This document shows, one piece after another, positions 1 to 6,938 of a stretch of DNA of 8,928 nt. The notes beneath the pieces are model-generated. The model did no database searches and was not told the DNA's origin. It saw only the letters and a program-made list of their open reading frames with translations. The position numbers and the translations under genes are program-made. The first letter of the stretch is position 1; each line of letters starts with the position of its first letter. Origin of the DNA: JAEZKC01 sp046538945 (GTDB taxonomy: Bacteria > Fibrobacterota > Chitinivibrionia > Chitinivibrionales > Chitinispirillaceae); the NCBI GenBank assembly GCA_046538945.1, contig JBKHHW010000126.1, positions 1-8,928 on the forward strand. The letters run 5' to 3'.

Positions 1-23
1 CCTCATCAGCACCTTTTATATAC

Positions 24-51
24 AAGCCGGGCAGAAATGTCTGGCTTTTTT
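24..51 (+). terminator. Rho-independent terminator of a gene off the left edge
   Basis: A 10-bp stem (24-33 with 38-47, two G-U wobbles) closes a GAAA tetraloop (34-37) and is followed by a run of T to position 51. The wobbles pair only in plus-strand RNA and the T run is on the plus strand, so it should end a plus-strand transcript entering from the left. It sits about 75 bases from the stop of the convergent DUF1287 gene. Read on the minus strand the stem has two mismatches and no T run, so it is a poor terminator for that gene. Confidence 0.8.
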
Positions 52-127
52 GATGTTCAGAGATACCCCTTCTACCCCTTCTGATCTTCTAAGGTACCCT
101 GCGATATGTGATTAAAAAGGAGCAGAT

Positions 128-721
128 TCAATCCAGCTTGAAATACCTGAAGTGTCCGGTTACCTCAAACTCGAACAGAACATCCTCCATCCGTGCCCCT
201 CTTCCGATATTGTGAACCACCATGAACCGATCGGTCCCTTTGACAGGCACATCCACCACTATCCCTATATGATCCAGATTTCCCGGTATTTTCCAGGTTA
301 CCAGATCACCGGGTTTGTAGTCACTCCCCTTCTGAGTCACCGGGAGATCCATTTTCTTTCGTTTCAGATAGGTCATGATATTGGGAACGCGGCGGTGATC
401 AATATTGCGGTCCGGCTTCTTCAGCCCCCAGTTTTTTGGATACTTGGAAAAATGGGCTTTCATGTCCTCATGAATCAGCACCTGCAGATCGATTTTTACA
501 GCCCGGAAAGCCCTTATCACCACATCTGTGCACACTCCGGTTTCGATGTCGACATCCCCTCCCGGGTAATCAAGCCTCCTGTACGCCGGATCGTAGCCGG
601 TCGTGACGCCAGTCTGCCACAAGGCGTTTTCGATCATTTTGGAGATGACATCCGTACTGTCCGCATGTAAACAGACTGCATTAGAAATGAGCAGAAGAAT
701 GAAAAAATAGAGTCTTTTCAT
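128..721 (-). CDS. DUF1287 family secreted protein
   Basis: The product is a 197-residue exported protein of the DUF1287 family, whose biochemical function is not established. Residues 1 to about 20 form a signal peptide (MKRLYF, a hydrophobic stretch, then a Leu-His-Ala cleavage site before Asp), so the mature protein is probably periplasmic. Family hallmarks follow in order: a YDPAY and YPGGDV segment, GVCTDVVIRA with Cys64, HEDM (84-87), YPKNWGL, NIDHRRVPN (106-114), GDLVTW, LDHIGIVVD with His151, and HNIGRG with His170. One Cys followed by two His resembles the NlpC/P60-like cysteine peptidase/amidase fold, but a catalytic role is inference. Length matches the family. The start chosen is ATG at 721; an in-frame GTG at 727 would add two residues, and neither has a good Shine-Dalgarno sequence. 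It is probably monocistronic, and no convincing own promoter was seen directly upstream. Confidence 0.88.
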   Translation of the reverse strand: MKRLYFFILLLISNAVCLHADSTDVISKMIENALWQTGVTTGYDPAYRRLDYPGGDVDIETGVCTDVVIRAFRAVKIDLQVLIHEDMKAHFSKYPKNWGLKKPDRNIDHRRVPNIMTYLKRKKMDLPVTQKGSDYKPGDLVTWKIPGNLDHIGIVVDVPVKGTDRFMVVHNIGRGARMEDVLFEFEVTGHFRYFKLD

Positions 722-857
722 GAACACCAGCCAGTTCTACTTCAGAGAAAGCAAAAGAGTAAGTCCTCGGAGGTAGAAAACGAAGCAATCAGTAATTCAC
801 CTCTGAGTTAAAATCAGATCTAGTACTAATATAAAAACGGGAGTTTGATGACTGTAT
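722..857. other. Intergenic stretch upstream of the DUF1287 gene
   Basis: No gene is supported here. A TATATT box lies on the minus strand at 833-828, but no acceptable -35 box is found 16-18 bases upstream, so it is not called as a promoter. Without it, the DUF1287 gene would depend on the promoter at 952-980 and on read-through of the terminator at 858-887. Confidence 0.4.
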
Positions 858-887
858 AAAAAAAGTGCGCCGGCATTGCACCGGCGC
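858..887 (-). terminator. Intrinsic terminator of intergenic RNA or attenuator
   Basis: A perfect 7-bp GC-rich stem (GCGCCGG at 867-873 with CCGGCGC at 881-887) with a 7-base loop is followed, in the minus-strand direction, by AC and seven T (864-858). No minus-strand protein gene ends near it, and the hydrogenase operon already has its own terminator at 1030-1055. It therefore belongs to a separate short transcript or acts as an attenuator before the DUF1287 gene. Confidence 0.75.
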
Positions 888-945
888 TTCCGCTTCACCC
901 AAATTGCTGCAAGAGGGCCTTGCAGGTAGGATAGTAATTGCTGGT
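858..945 (-). ncRNA. Candidate small RNA or leader RNA, about 88 nt
   Basis: Between the hydrogenase terminator and the DUF1287 gene, the minus strand reads as a compact transcription unit. It has a promoter-like pair (980-952), an expected start near 945, a perfect 7-bp hairpin (CTGCAAG at 907-913 with CTTGCAG at 919-925, 5-base loop), a linker of about 19 bases, and a GC-rich terminator hairpin with seven T. There is no convincing ORF within it. I compared it by eye with riboswitch and sRNA families I know (c-di-GMP, fluoride, ZTP, guanidine, SRP RNA, 6S) and recognise none. It may be an independent sRNA or a transcription-attenuating leader of the DUF1287 gene starting 130 bases further on. 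The class is inference. Confidence 0.4.
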
Positions 946-951
946 ACTTTT

Positions 952-980
952 AATATAACAGAAAAAAGCTGAATGCGCAA
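952..980 (-). promoter_or_regulatory. Candidate sigma70-like promoter for the intergenic RNA
   Basis: On the minus strand, TTGCGC (980-975) and TATATT (957-952) are separated by 17 bases. The -10 box matches the consensus in five of six positions; the -35 box matches only in TTG. The flanking DNA is rich in A and T runs. It lies 50 bases beyond the hydrogenase operon terminator. Confidence 0.4.
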
Positions 981-1029
981 CTTTTTTTGTAACTTTTTTG
1001 TTATTTTCCCTGAAATTTGACCTGCAAGC

Positions 1030-1055
1030 AAAAAGGGGAGGAGAAACTCCTCCCC
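1030..1055 (-). terminator. Strong terminator of the hydrogenase operon
   Basis: A perfect 9-bp stem (GGGGAGGAG at 1035-1043 with CTCCTCCCC at 1047-1055) has a 3-base loop and, in the minus-strand direction, five T (1034-1030). It begins eight bases after the hydA stop codon, so it should end the hydC-hydB-hydA transcript. Confidence 0.93.
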
Positions 1056-1062
1056 GGTATTC

Positions 1063-2838
1063 TCACACCCGCTCTCGTTCGGTGTATTCCGTGTGCAGAA
1101 GGTGGTGGGATTTGTGTCCCAGAGGCTCTTTAAGATATTCCTCGTAGATGATTTTGATCATGGGATTATCATGAGACTTGCGGATCGGTTTTCCTTCGTC
1201 TTCTTTGTAAATAGCCTCTATCCGTTTCATTCTCACCTCATCGGTCGTCAGACGCGGCTGTCCGCCACCGCCGATACATCCTCCCGGACAGGTCATGACT
1301 TCAATAAAGTGATAGCTTGCAGATCCGTCCTTTATGAGATCGAGAAGCTGCTTGGCGTTGCTGAGTCCATGAGCGACCGCGACTTTAACAGTAACCCCTT
1401 CCAAAAAGGACCAGTCGGGAACAGTGCCGGTGATGGTAAGAGAAGCCTCCTTGATACCTTTGAGACCTGCAACAGGTGTTATATGAAGGTTTTCTGCAGG
1501 AAGTTCTTTCCCGGTAACAATCTCATGCACCGTCCTCAATGCCGCTTCCATGACACCGCCGGTGTTGGCGAAAATGTCTGCAGCGCCGCTGGACTGTCCG
1601 AGCGGGTTATCCATTTCCTCATCCGGAAGTGAATTGAAGTCGATTCCGCCCTGACGAATCATTCGTCCCAGCTCACGGGTAGTCAGAACCACATCAACAT
1701 CCTGTCCCGCTCCCCCATCGATCATTTCCGGCCGGTCCGCTTCGTATTTCTTGGCGGTGCAGGGCATAACCGAAACCACATAGATATCCTCGGGTTTCTT
1801 GCCCAGCTTGTCAGCCAGATAACTCTTGGCAACCGCTCCGAACATCTGCTGAGGTGATTTGCAGGTTGAAAGATTCGGCAGAAACTCCGGATAGAAATAC
1901 TCGGCGAACTTGATCCACCCCGGAGAGCAACTGGTGAACATGGGCAGAGCAATCTCTTTATTCTCCACAAGCGCACCCTTGAGCCGGGTGAGCAGTTCCG
2001 TCCCCTCTTCCAGGATTGTAAGGTCGGCGGTGAAATTGGTATCGAAAACCTTATCGAACCCAAGCCGTCTGAGCGCGGATACCATTTTGCCGGTCACCAG
2101 AGTTCCGGGTTCATAGCCGAAACACTCGCCCAGAGCAGCTCTGATGGCAGGTGCGGTCTGCACCACCACCACTTTTTCAGGATTCTCCAACGCAGCCCAT
2201 ACGTCATCTATCCTGTTCTTCTCGATGATTGCCCCTACGGGACATACTGCAGCACATTGACCGCACTGGACACATGCAACGGTATCAAGATCGGAAGCGA
2301 ACGCCGGTCCCATAACGGTCCCGAAACCGCGGAACTGAGGAAACAATGCTCCCACTTTCTGTACCTGATTGCAGACAGAAATACAGCGTCTGCACTTTAT
2401 GCACTTGCCGTTGTCCCTTACAAGAGCGGGAGTGCTCACATCCATCGCACTGTCCGCCTTCTCTCCTTCGAAACGGATATCCTCGATTCCCAGCTCATGA
2501 GCGATGGTGCGCAGCTCACAATCCTCATTGCGATCACAGGTCTGACAGTTACCGTCATGTTCGGAAAGCAACAGTTCGACAACCAGACGTCTGGCATCCC
2601 GGACTCGTTTAGTGTTGGTATGCACTTTCATGCCCTCGGTCGCGGGGGTCACACATGAGGCGCAGAGAGCTTTTGCTCCCTCCACCTCCACTACACAGAC
2701 CCGGCAGGCCCCGATGGACTGCACACCCTCAAGATAACAGAGGGTAGGAATTTTGATTCCCGCCTTTTTCGATGCCTCGAGTATGGTTGTTCCCTCAGGC
2801 ACGCTTACAGCCGTATTGTTTATTGTAAGATTCAACAT
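1063..2838 (-). CDS. hydA: [FeFe]-hydrogenase catalytic subunit (HydA/HndD type)
   Basis: This 591-residue subunit catalyses reversible H2 formation from protons in a soluble multimeric complex. Domains in order: an N-terminal [2Fe-2S] domain (Cys34, 45, 48, then 59 or 62); a His-Cys [4Fe-4S] site (His94, Cys98, 101, 107); two ferredoxin-type [4Fe-4S] clusters (Cys146/149/152/156 and Cys189/192/195/199); and the H-cluster domain from about 220. H-cluster motifs are TSCSPGW (302-308), MPCTAKK with Cys360, and TCPGGC with Cys517 and Cys521. Proton-path residues known from Clostridium pasteurianum CpI appear conserved (Glu278, Glu281, Arg285, Ser324). The oddity is Ser305, where CpI has a cluster-ligating Cys. 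The protein lacks the extra C-terminal [2Fe-2S] region of Thermotoga HydA, so it is nearer HndD in length. The ATG start has AGGAG 7 bases upstream, overlapping the hydB stop. It is the last gene of the operon. Confidence 0.96.
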   Translation of the reverse strand: MLNLTINNTAVSVPEGTTILEASKKAGIKIPTLCYLEGVQSIGACRVCVVEVEGAKALCASCVTPATEGMKVHTNTKRVRDARRLVVELLLSEHDGNCQTCDRNEDCELRTIAHELGIEDIRFEGEKADSAMDVSTPALVRDNGKCIKCRRCISVCNQVQKVGALFPQFRGFGTVMGPAFASDLDTVACVQCGQCAAVCPVGAIIEKNRIDDVWAALENPEKVVVVQTAPAIRAALGECFGYEPGTLVTGKMVSALRRLGFDKVFDTNFTADLTILEEGTELLTRLKGALVENKEIALPMFTSCSPGWIKFAEYFYPEFLPNLSTCKSPQQMFGAVAKSYLADKLGKKPEDIYVVSVMPCTAKKYEADRPEMIDGGAGQDVDVVLTTRELGRMIRQGGIDFNSLPDEEMDNPLGQSSGAADIFANTGGVMEAALRTVHEIVTGKELPAENLHITPVAGLKGIKEASLTITGTVPDWSFLEGVTVKVAVAHGLSNAKQLLDLIKDGSASYHFIEVMTCPGGCIGGGGQPRLTTDEVRMKRIEAIYKEDEGKPIRKSHDNPMIKIIYEEYLKEPLGHKSHHLLHTEYTERERV

Positions 2839-2850
2839 CCGATATCTCCT

Positions 2851-5800
2851 TTACGATTTTGAAGAAACCTTTACGTCCACATCCTTTTTAGCGGGAGTTT
2901 TCCCGTAGTCACACCGCAGACAGCGCTTGGCCTGGCGAACGGTAACACTTTCATTCCAGGCCATTTCCACTTCGTCGAAGTTGTTGCGCCTGCGGTCAAC
3001 AGCTATCAGATGAAGTTTCTCGCGCGGATAAGGCGCAGGTTCACTGTCAGGATCATAGGACGTATGCACCTCACGCTCTTCACGCCAGAATGCATGAGAC
3101 TCCTTGGTAAAGAACATATCGATACCCACCGCTGCACGCTCTCCGGCAGCCACGGCTTCAATAACCGATGCAGCACCAAGAACCACATCTCCGCCGGCAA
3201 ACACCCAGGGCACCGATGTCTGGCCGCTGGTTTTGTCTATCGCCAGAGTTCCCGATTTGGTGACATCGAGCTCTATGCCGTCGAATATTTCCGATGTGGC
3301 CACTTTCTGTCCCACCGCGGTAATGATCTGATCTGTTTCAATTGTGAAGTCGTGACCGGTTTCCCCTTCCGGGCGGCGGCGTCCGGAACGGTCGAACTGG
3401 CCCAGTGTCATGGGTCTGCACACAAGTCCGCTCACCTTGCCGTCTGTTGCCACAACCTCCACAGGTGCGGTCAGGACCCGAAGATCGACACCTTCCTGCT
3501 GTGCCTCTTCGATCTCCTCTGCGTAGGCGGGCATCTGTTCACGAGTGCGGCGGTACACAATAGTGACCGTTTCCGCACCGAGTCTGAGCGCAGTTCTGGC
3601 AGCATCCACCGCGGCATTACCGCCACCTATGACGACCACCTTCTTTCCGACCGGCACAGATCCCCGCAGGTTGTACTGACGCAGAAAATCAAGAGCATCA
3701 ACGACACCTTCCGACTCCTCTCCCCCGATGCCGAGGTTGACAGGAGCCTGAGCGCCCACACCCACGAAAACCGCCTCGTATCCGTCATCCCTGAGACTTG
3801 CGAGTGTGAAATCTCTTCCCAGACGCTTGTCGGTCTCGATATCCACACCCATGTTCTCTATCATGCGAACTTCACGGGCCAGAACCTCTCTGGGCAAACG
3901 GTAAGCGGGTATCGACTGCACCAGCATACCTCCCGGACGCGGCTCCGCCTCGAGTATTTTGGGCTTATATCCCAGACGGGCCAGAAAATACGCACACGAC
4001 AAGCCCGCAGGACCGGCACCGATAATGGCGATCTTGCGTTCGGCGTTCTTTTCGTTTTCCAGCACTTCAGGAAGCTGAATCGTGACCTCCTGATCCACCA
4101 TGAAACGCTTTATTCCTCTGACCATCACAGGATCATCCAGAGTGGAACGTCTGCACTTGTCCTCACAGGTATGAAAACATACCCGGGCACATACGGCTGC
4201 GAAAGGATTGCGCTCTCTGTGAAGCCTGAGTGCTTCGGCATAGCGCTTCTCCCCGACCAGAGATACAAATCCGGGCACATCGACTCCCGCGGGGCACGCA
4301 CTCTGACAGGGCGCCCGGACCAGAGACGGACATACACCGGCTTCGCAATGACGATCCTCAATGTGAGCTTCATACTCGTGACGGAAGTGACGGATCGTGG
4401 AAAGAACCGGATTGGGAGCAGTCTGTCCGAGTCCGCACAGGGCAGTATCCTTAATGTTGTTGCCCAGTTCGATCAGACGCTCGATATCGCCTTCCTGCCC
4501 CTCGCCGCTGCATATATTTTCGAGAATCTCAAGCATCCTTTTTGTCCCTACGCGGCAGGGCACACATTTTCCGCACGACTCCTCCTGGACAAATTCCAAA
4601 AAGAAACGGGCGACATCCACCATGCAGGTATCCTCGTCCATGACGATGAGACCGCCCGAACCCATAATGGCACCAAGCTCATTGAGCGATTCGTAGTCAA
4701 GGGGCACATTGAGGTGCTGTTTTGGAACGCATCCGCCGGAAGGACCACCGATCTGAGCGGCCTTGAACGCCTTGCCTCCGCAGATCCCGCCTCCTATATC
4801 ATAAATAAGCTCTCCCAGAGTGGTTCCCACCGGGACCTCAACCAGACCGGTGTTGTTCACAGATCCGGCAAGGGCAAACACCTTGGTACCCTTGCTCTTT
4901 TCCGTTCCGAATGAGGAGTACCACCCGGCGCCCGATTTCAGAATCGCGGGAACATTGGCGTATGTCTCCACGTTATTGAGCACAGTGGGCTTGTCCCACA
5001 GCCCCTTCTGGGCCGGAAACGGGGGACGCGGCCGGGGTTCACCTCTTTTGCCCTCTATGGAGGTCATAAGGGCGGTTTCCTCTCCGCAGACAAATGCACC
5101 CGATCCCATACGCACTTCCAGATCGAAACTGAATTCGGTACCCAGGATGTTTTCTCCCAGCACGCCCAGTTTCCTGGCCTGACCCAGGGCTACCTCGAGT
5201 CTCTCCACAGCAAGCGGATATTCGGCCCGCACGTACACATACCCCTGCGAAGCACCAATTGCGTAGGCGGCAATGGCCATACCTTCTATGATGCTGTGCG
5301 GATCACCCTCCAGAACGCTTCTGTCCATAAACGCACCAGGGTCACCCTCATCGGCGTTACAGAGGACATATTTCATGTCGCTTTCGGATTTCCGGGTCAG
5401 ATTCCACTTGAGCCAGGTGGGAAAGCCGGCTCCCCCGCGTCCGCGGAGTCCGGACTGCTTTACTTCATCAACAACCTGATCGGGCGGCATGGCAAGCGCT
5501 TTAGCCAGTCCGTCGTATCCGTCACGGCAGATATAGTCTTCAATGGCAAGCGGGTCGACAACACCGCAGTTACGAAGCACGATTTTCGTCTGTTTCTGGA
5601 AAAACGGCAGATCCATCTGCAGCGGCAGCGGTTTGTTGTGATCGTCATGGCAGATCAGCCTTTCGACAACCACCCCATTCTCTATATGGGATTCCACAAT
5701 TTCAAGAGCATCTTCGGGACTGACATTCTGGTAGAACGTCTGGTCGGGAGCGATGAGAACGATCGGTCCCTTGACGCAGGGTCCCATGCAGCCGGTATCC

Positions 5801-6006
5801 ACAATGCTCACCTTCTGCTGAAGTCCTTTCTTTTCAAGTGCCTCCTGCAGCGCAGTCTTCACCTGAGGAGAACCGGAGGCGATGCAGCCTCCGCCAGCAC
5901 AGACCAGAATCATTCTGGAGGATTCCCTGGAGAGGCCCTCTTTCTGGGAGAGAAGTTTTTCCCTGAGGACTTTGAGATCATGAGCATTCGAAACGATGGA
6001 AGTCAT
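2851..6006 (-). CDS. hydB: HydB-GltD fusion: NADH/FMN subunit with FAD-NADP(H) domain
   Basis: This 1051-residue flavo-iron-sulphur protein is the NAD(H)-reacting subunit of the hydrogenase. Residues 1-110 are a thioredoxin-like [2Fe-2S] domain (Cys36, 41, 73, 77). Residues about 130-545 are NuoF-like: FMN site GLRGRGGAGFP (187-196 region), NADEGDPGAF (217-226), an SLBB stretch near 390-425, and a [4Fe-4S] site (Cys478, 481, 484, 524). Where HydB normally ends in a two-cluster ferredoxin domain, there is instead a GltD/NfnB-like region. It has Cys554, 559, 567 and 571, then Cys606, 610, 614 and 618; the FAD motif GAGPAG (663-668); a second Rossmann motif GGGNAAVDAA (794-803) followed by VYRRTREQMPA, typical of NADP(H)-binding GltD relatives; and AGGD (937-940). 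The C-terminus has RCLRCD (Cys1029, 1032). The ATG has AAGGAGGA six bases upstream, inside the end of hydC. Fusion and domain calls are firm; NADP(H) use is inferred. Confidence 0.93.
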   Translation of the reverse strand: MTSIVSNAHDLKVLREKLLSQKEGLSRESSRMILVCAGGGCIASGSPQVKTALQEALEKKGLQQKVSIVDTGCMGPCVKGPIVLIAPDQTFYQNVSPEDALEIVESHIENGVVVERLICHDDHNKPLPLQMDLPFFQKQTKIVLRNCGVVDPLAIEDYICRDGYDGLAKALAMPPDQVVDEVKQSGLRGRGGAGFPTWLKWNLTRKSESDMKYVLCNADEGDPGAFMDRSVLEGDPHSIIEGMAIAAYAIGASQGYVYVRAEYPLAVERLEVALGQARKLGVLGENILGTEFSFDLEVRMGSGAFVCGEETALMTSIEGKRGEPRPRPPFPAQKGLWDKPTVLNNVETYANVPAILKSGAGWYSSFGTEKSKGTKVFALAGSVNNTGLVEVPVGTTLGELIYDIGGGICGGKAFKAAQIGGPSGGCVPKQHLNVPLDYESLNELGAIMGSGGLIVMDEDTCMVDVARFFLEFVQEESCGKCVPCRVGTKRMLEILENICSGEGQEGDIERLIELGNNIKDTALCGLGQTAPNPVLSTIRHFRHEYEAHIEDRHCEAGVCPSLVRAPCQSACPAGVDVPGFVSLVGEKRYAEALRLHRERNPFAAVCARVCFHTCEDKCRRSTLDDPVMVRGIKRFMVDQEVTIQLPEVLENEKNAERKIAIIGAGPAGLSCAYFLARLGYKPKILEAEPRPGGMLVQSIPAYRLPREVLAREVRMIENMGVDIETDKRLGRDFTLASLRDDGYEAVFVGVGAQAPVNLGIGGEESEGVVDALDFLRQYNLRGSVPVGKKVVVIGGGNAAVDAARTALRLGAETVTIVYRRTREQMPAYAEEIEEAQQEGVDLRVLTAPVEVVATDGKVSGLVCRPMTLGQFDRSGRRRPEGETGHDFTIETDQIITAVGQKVATSEIFDGIELDVTKSGTLAIDKTSGQTSVPWVFAGGDVVLGAASVIEAVAAGERAAVGIDMFFTKESHAFWREEREVHTSYDPDSEPAPYPREKLHLIAVDRRRNNFDEVEMAWNESVTVRQAKRCLRCDYGKTPAKKDVDVKVSSKS

Positions 6007-6008
6007 GT

Positions 6009-6539
6009 TCAGTCCTCCTTTCCCTGTGATGATTCGCTCTCTGTGCGGTATAAATCGATGATTTCACCTACTTTTGCGGCTTTGACGCGCTGGTGCACAT
6101 CATCGTTGACCATGATGACCGGTGCGAGTCCGCAGGCGCCGAAACAGCGGCCGACGTCAAGGGAGAAGAGGCGGTCTTCGGTGGTCTGCCCCACATCGAT
6201 ACCCAGGTAGTCCTTGAGAGAGGAAAGGACTTCCTTTCCGCCTCTGACATAGCAGGCAGTACCGAGGCATACCCTCACAAGGTATTTGCCGCGGGGAACT
6301 GTTGAGAAGAAGGAGTAGAACCCGACCACCCCGGCGACTTCACTATAGGGTTTGTCCAGGCCGAGGGCGATCTTTTTGAGGGCTGCTTCGGGGAGATAAC
6401 CGAAGATGGTCTGTGTGATTTGAAGAACGGGAATCAACGCGCCGGGCCTGTTCCGGTATTCTTCGATGACTTCGTCAAGCTTGAGAAGCAGATCCGCTTC
6501 ACTGGGCTTGTTCTTACAGGTGCACAAAGCTTCCGCCAT
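6009..6539 (-). CDS. hydC: NuoE-like [2Fe-2S] subunit of the hydrogenase (HydC/HndA)
   Basis: The 176-residue product is the thioredoxin-fold [2Fe-2S] subunit that pairs with the NuoF-like part of HydB and helps carry electrons between the FMN/NADH site and the other clusters. An N-terminal helical region (about 15-75) contains the family pattern around LIPVLQITQTIFGYLP and VVGFYSFF. The four cluster cysteines are Cys91 and Cys96 (CLGTAC) and Cys132 and Cys136 (CFGACGLAP). Length is normal for HydC/NuoE. Two further N-terminal cysteines (Cys6, Cys8) are not part of the known ligand set. The ATG start has AAGGGGG (6553-6547) seven bases upstream. It is the first gene of the operon; its stop codon is two bases before the hydB start, which suggests coupled translation. 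Confidence 0.96.
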   Translation of the reverse strand: MAEALCTCKNKPSEADLLLKLDEVIEEYRNRPGALIPVLQITQTIFGYLPEAALKKIALGLDKPYSEVAGVVGFYSFFSTVPRGKYLVRVCLGTACYVRGGKEVLSSLKDYLGIDVGQTTEDRLFSLDVGRCFGACGLAPVIMVNDDVHQRVKAAKVGEIIDLYRTESESSQGKED

Positions 6540-6573
6540 GTGATAACCCCCTTGGAATGTGTATGAGTACTAC

Positions 6574-6601
6574 CTTATAGAAAAAACAACAGGTAATTCA
6601 A
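6574..6601 (-). promoter_or_regulatory. Probable promoter of the hydCBA operon
   Basis: On the minus strand TTGAAT (6601-6596) and TATAAG (6579-6574) are separated by 16 bases, and the spacer is T-rich. The predicted start is about 28 bases before the hydC ATG, leaving room for the Shine-Dalgarno sequence at 6553-6547. It is a pattern match only. Confidence 0.55.
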
Positions 6602-6631
6602 CAACAGTGAAAAAGGGGATGCAGACTCGTG

Positions 6632-6644
6632 ATGTGTTTCACAT
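6632..6644. promoter_or_regulatory. Palindrome upstream of the hydCBA promoter, possible operator
   Basis: ATGTG TTT CACAT is a perfect 5-bp inverted repeat with a 3-base centre, about 31 bases upstream of the putative -35 box. Its half-sites resemble those of CRP/FNR and Rex sites (TGTGA type). The spacing is shorter than either standard consensus, so the regulator cannot be named. The position would suit an activator. Confidence 0.3.
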
Positions 6645-6916
6645 AATTAGAAGTATATAAATTCAGCTGGACGGAAGTCAAATCCAATTTTCTTTTTTTT
6701 CCGCAGCTCAAGGGAACCCTTTGGTCCGGGGTGTATTCTCCAATCCGCAAAAGAGGGCGGGGGAGAATATTGTGACAGATGGAATTTAATAGAGACACCC
6801 ATCAGGGATGAAAAGGTCCGCAGAAGGCTTAAACCGGTCCCGTTTGGAATAGGCATCAGTGCCGGTGCCCCGCTGTGAATGCTCCACATTTCTTTAAGCA
6901 TCTGAAAATTGCATTC
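6645..6916. other. Non-coding part of the divergent intergenic region
   Basis: These roughly 270 bases hold no gene I can support. A nested hairpin lies at 6734-6769: TATTCTCC (6734-6741) pairs with GGAGAATA (6762-6769), and inside it CCGC pairs with GCGG. A plus-strand frame stays open from 6651 to 6878 but has no start codon. A minus-strand frame from 6901 to 6647 begins with ATG but has no Shine-Dalgarno sequence. A long T-rich run lies at about 6688-6700. It may be a decayed gene or an uncharacterised leader or repeat. Confidence 0.4.
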
Positions 6917-6938
6917 GCTTTTTCTTGTAGGAAAAAGC
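6917..6938. repeat. Perfect 8-bp inverted repeat spanning the putative -35 box
   Basis: GCTTTTTC (6917-6924) and GAAAAAGC (6931-6938) are perfect inverted copies. The six bases between them, TTGTAG, are the candidate -35 element of the barrel gene promoter. This layout is what an operator for a dimeric repressor would look like, but no regulator is known. Confidence 0.5.

Noticed and set aside
64..81. Tandem 9-base repeat TACCCCTTC x2
   Set aside because: Only two copies with no further units or spacers, so it is not a repeat array or CRISPR.
152..670. A 172-codon plus-strand frame opposite the DUF1287 gene
   Set aside because: It is antisense to a clear DUF1287 protein and has no signals of its own.
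789..1031. An 80-codon minus-strand frame between hydA and the DUF1287 gene
   Set aside because: It runs through the terminator hairpin at 867-887 and starts at the T run of the hydA terminator. It has no plausible ribosome site, and the stretch is better explained by RNA signals.
3010..4914. A 634-codon open frame on the plus strand opposite hydB
   Set aside because: It lies wholly antisense to hydB, whose domain motifs are unmistakable, and its translation shows no domain pattern. It is a shadow of codon bias.
6647..6901. An 84-codon minus-strand frame upstream of hydC
   Set aside because: There is no Shine-Dalgarno sequence before its ATG and no recognisable motif, it overlaps a T-rich run, and its composition (many Ser, Pro, Phe) looks non-coding.
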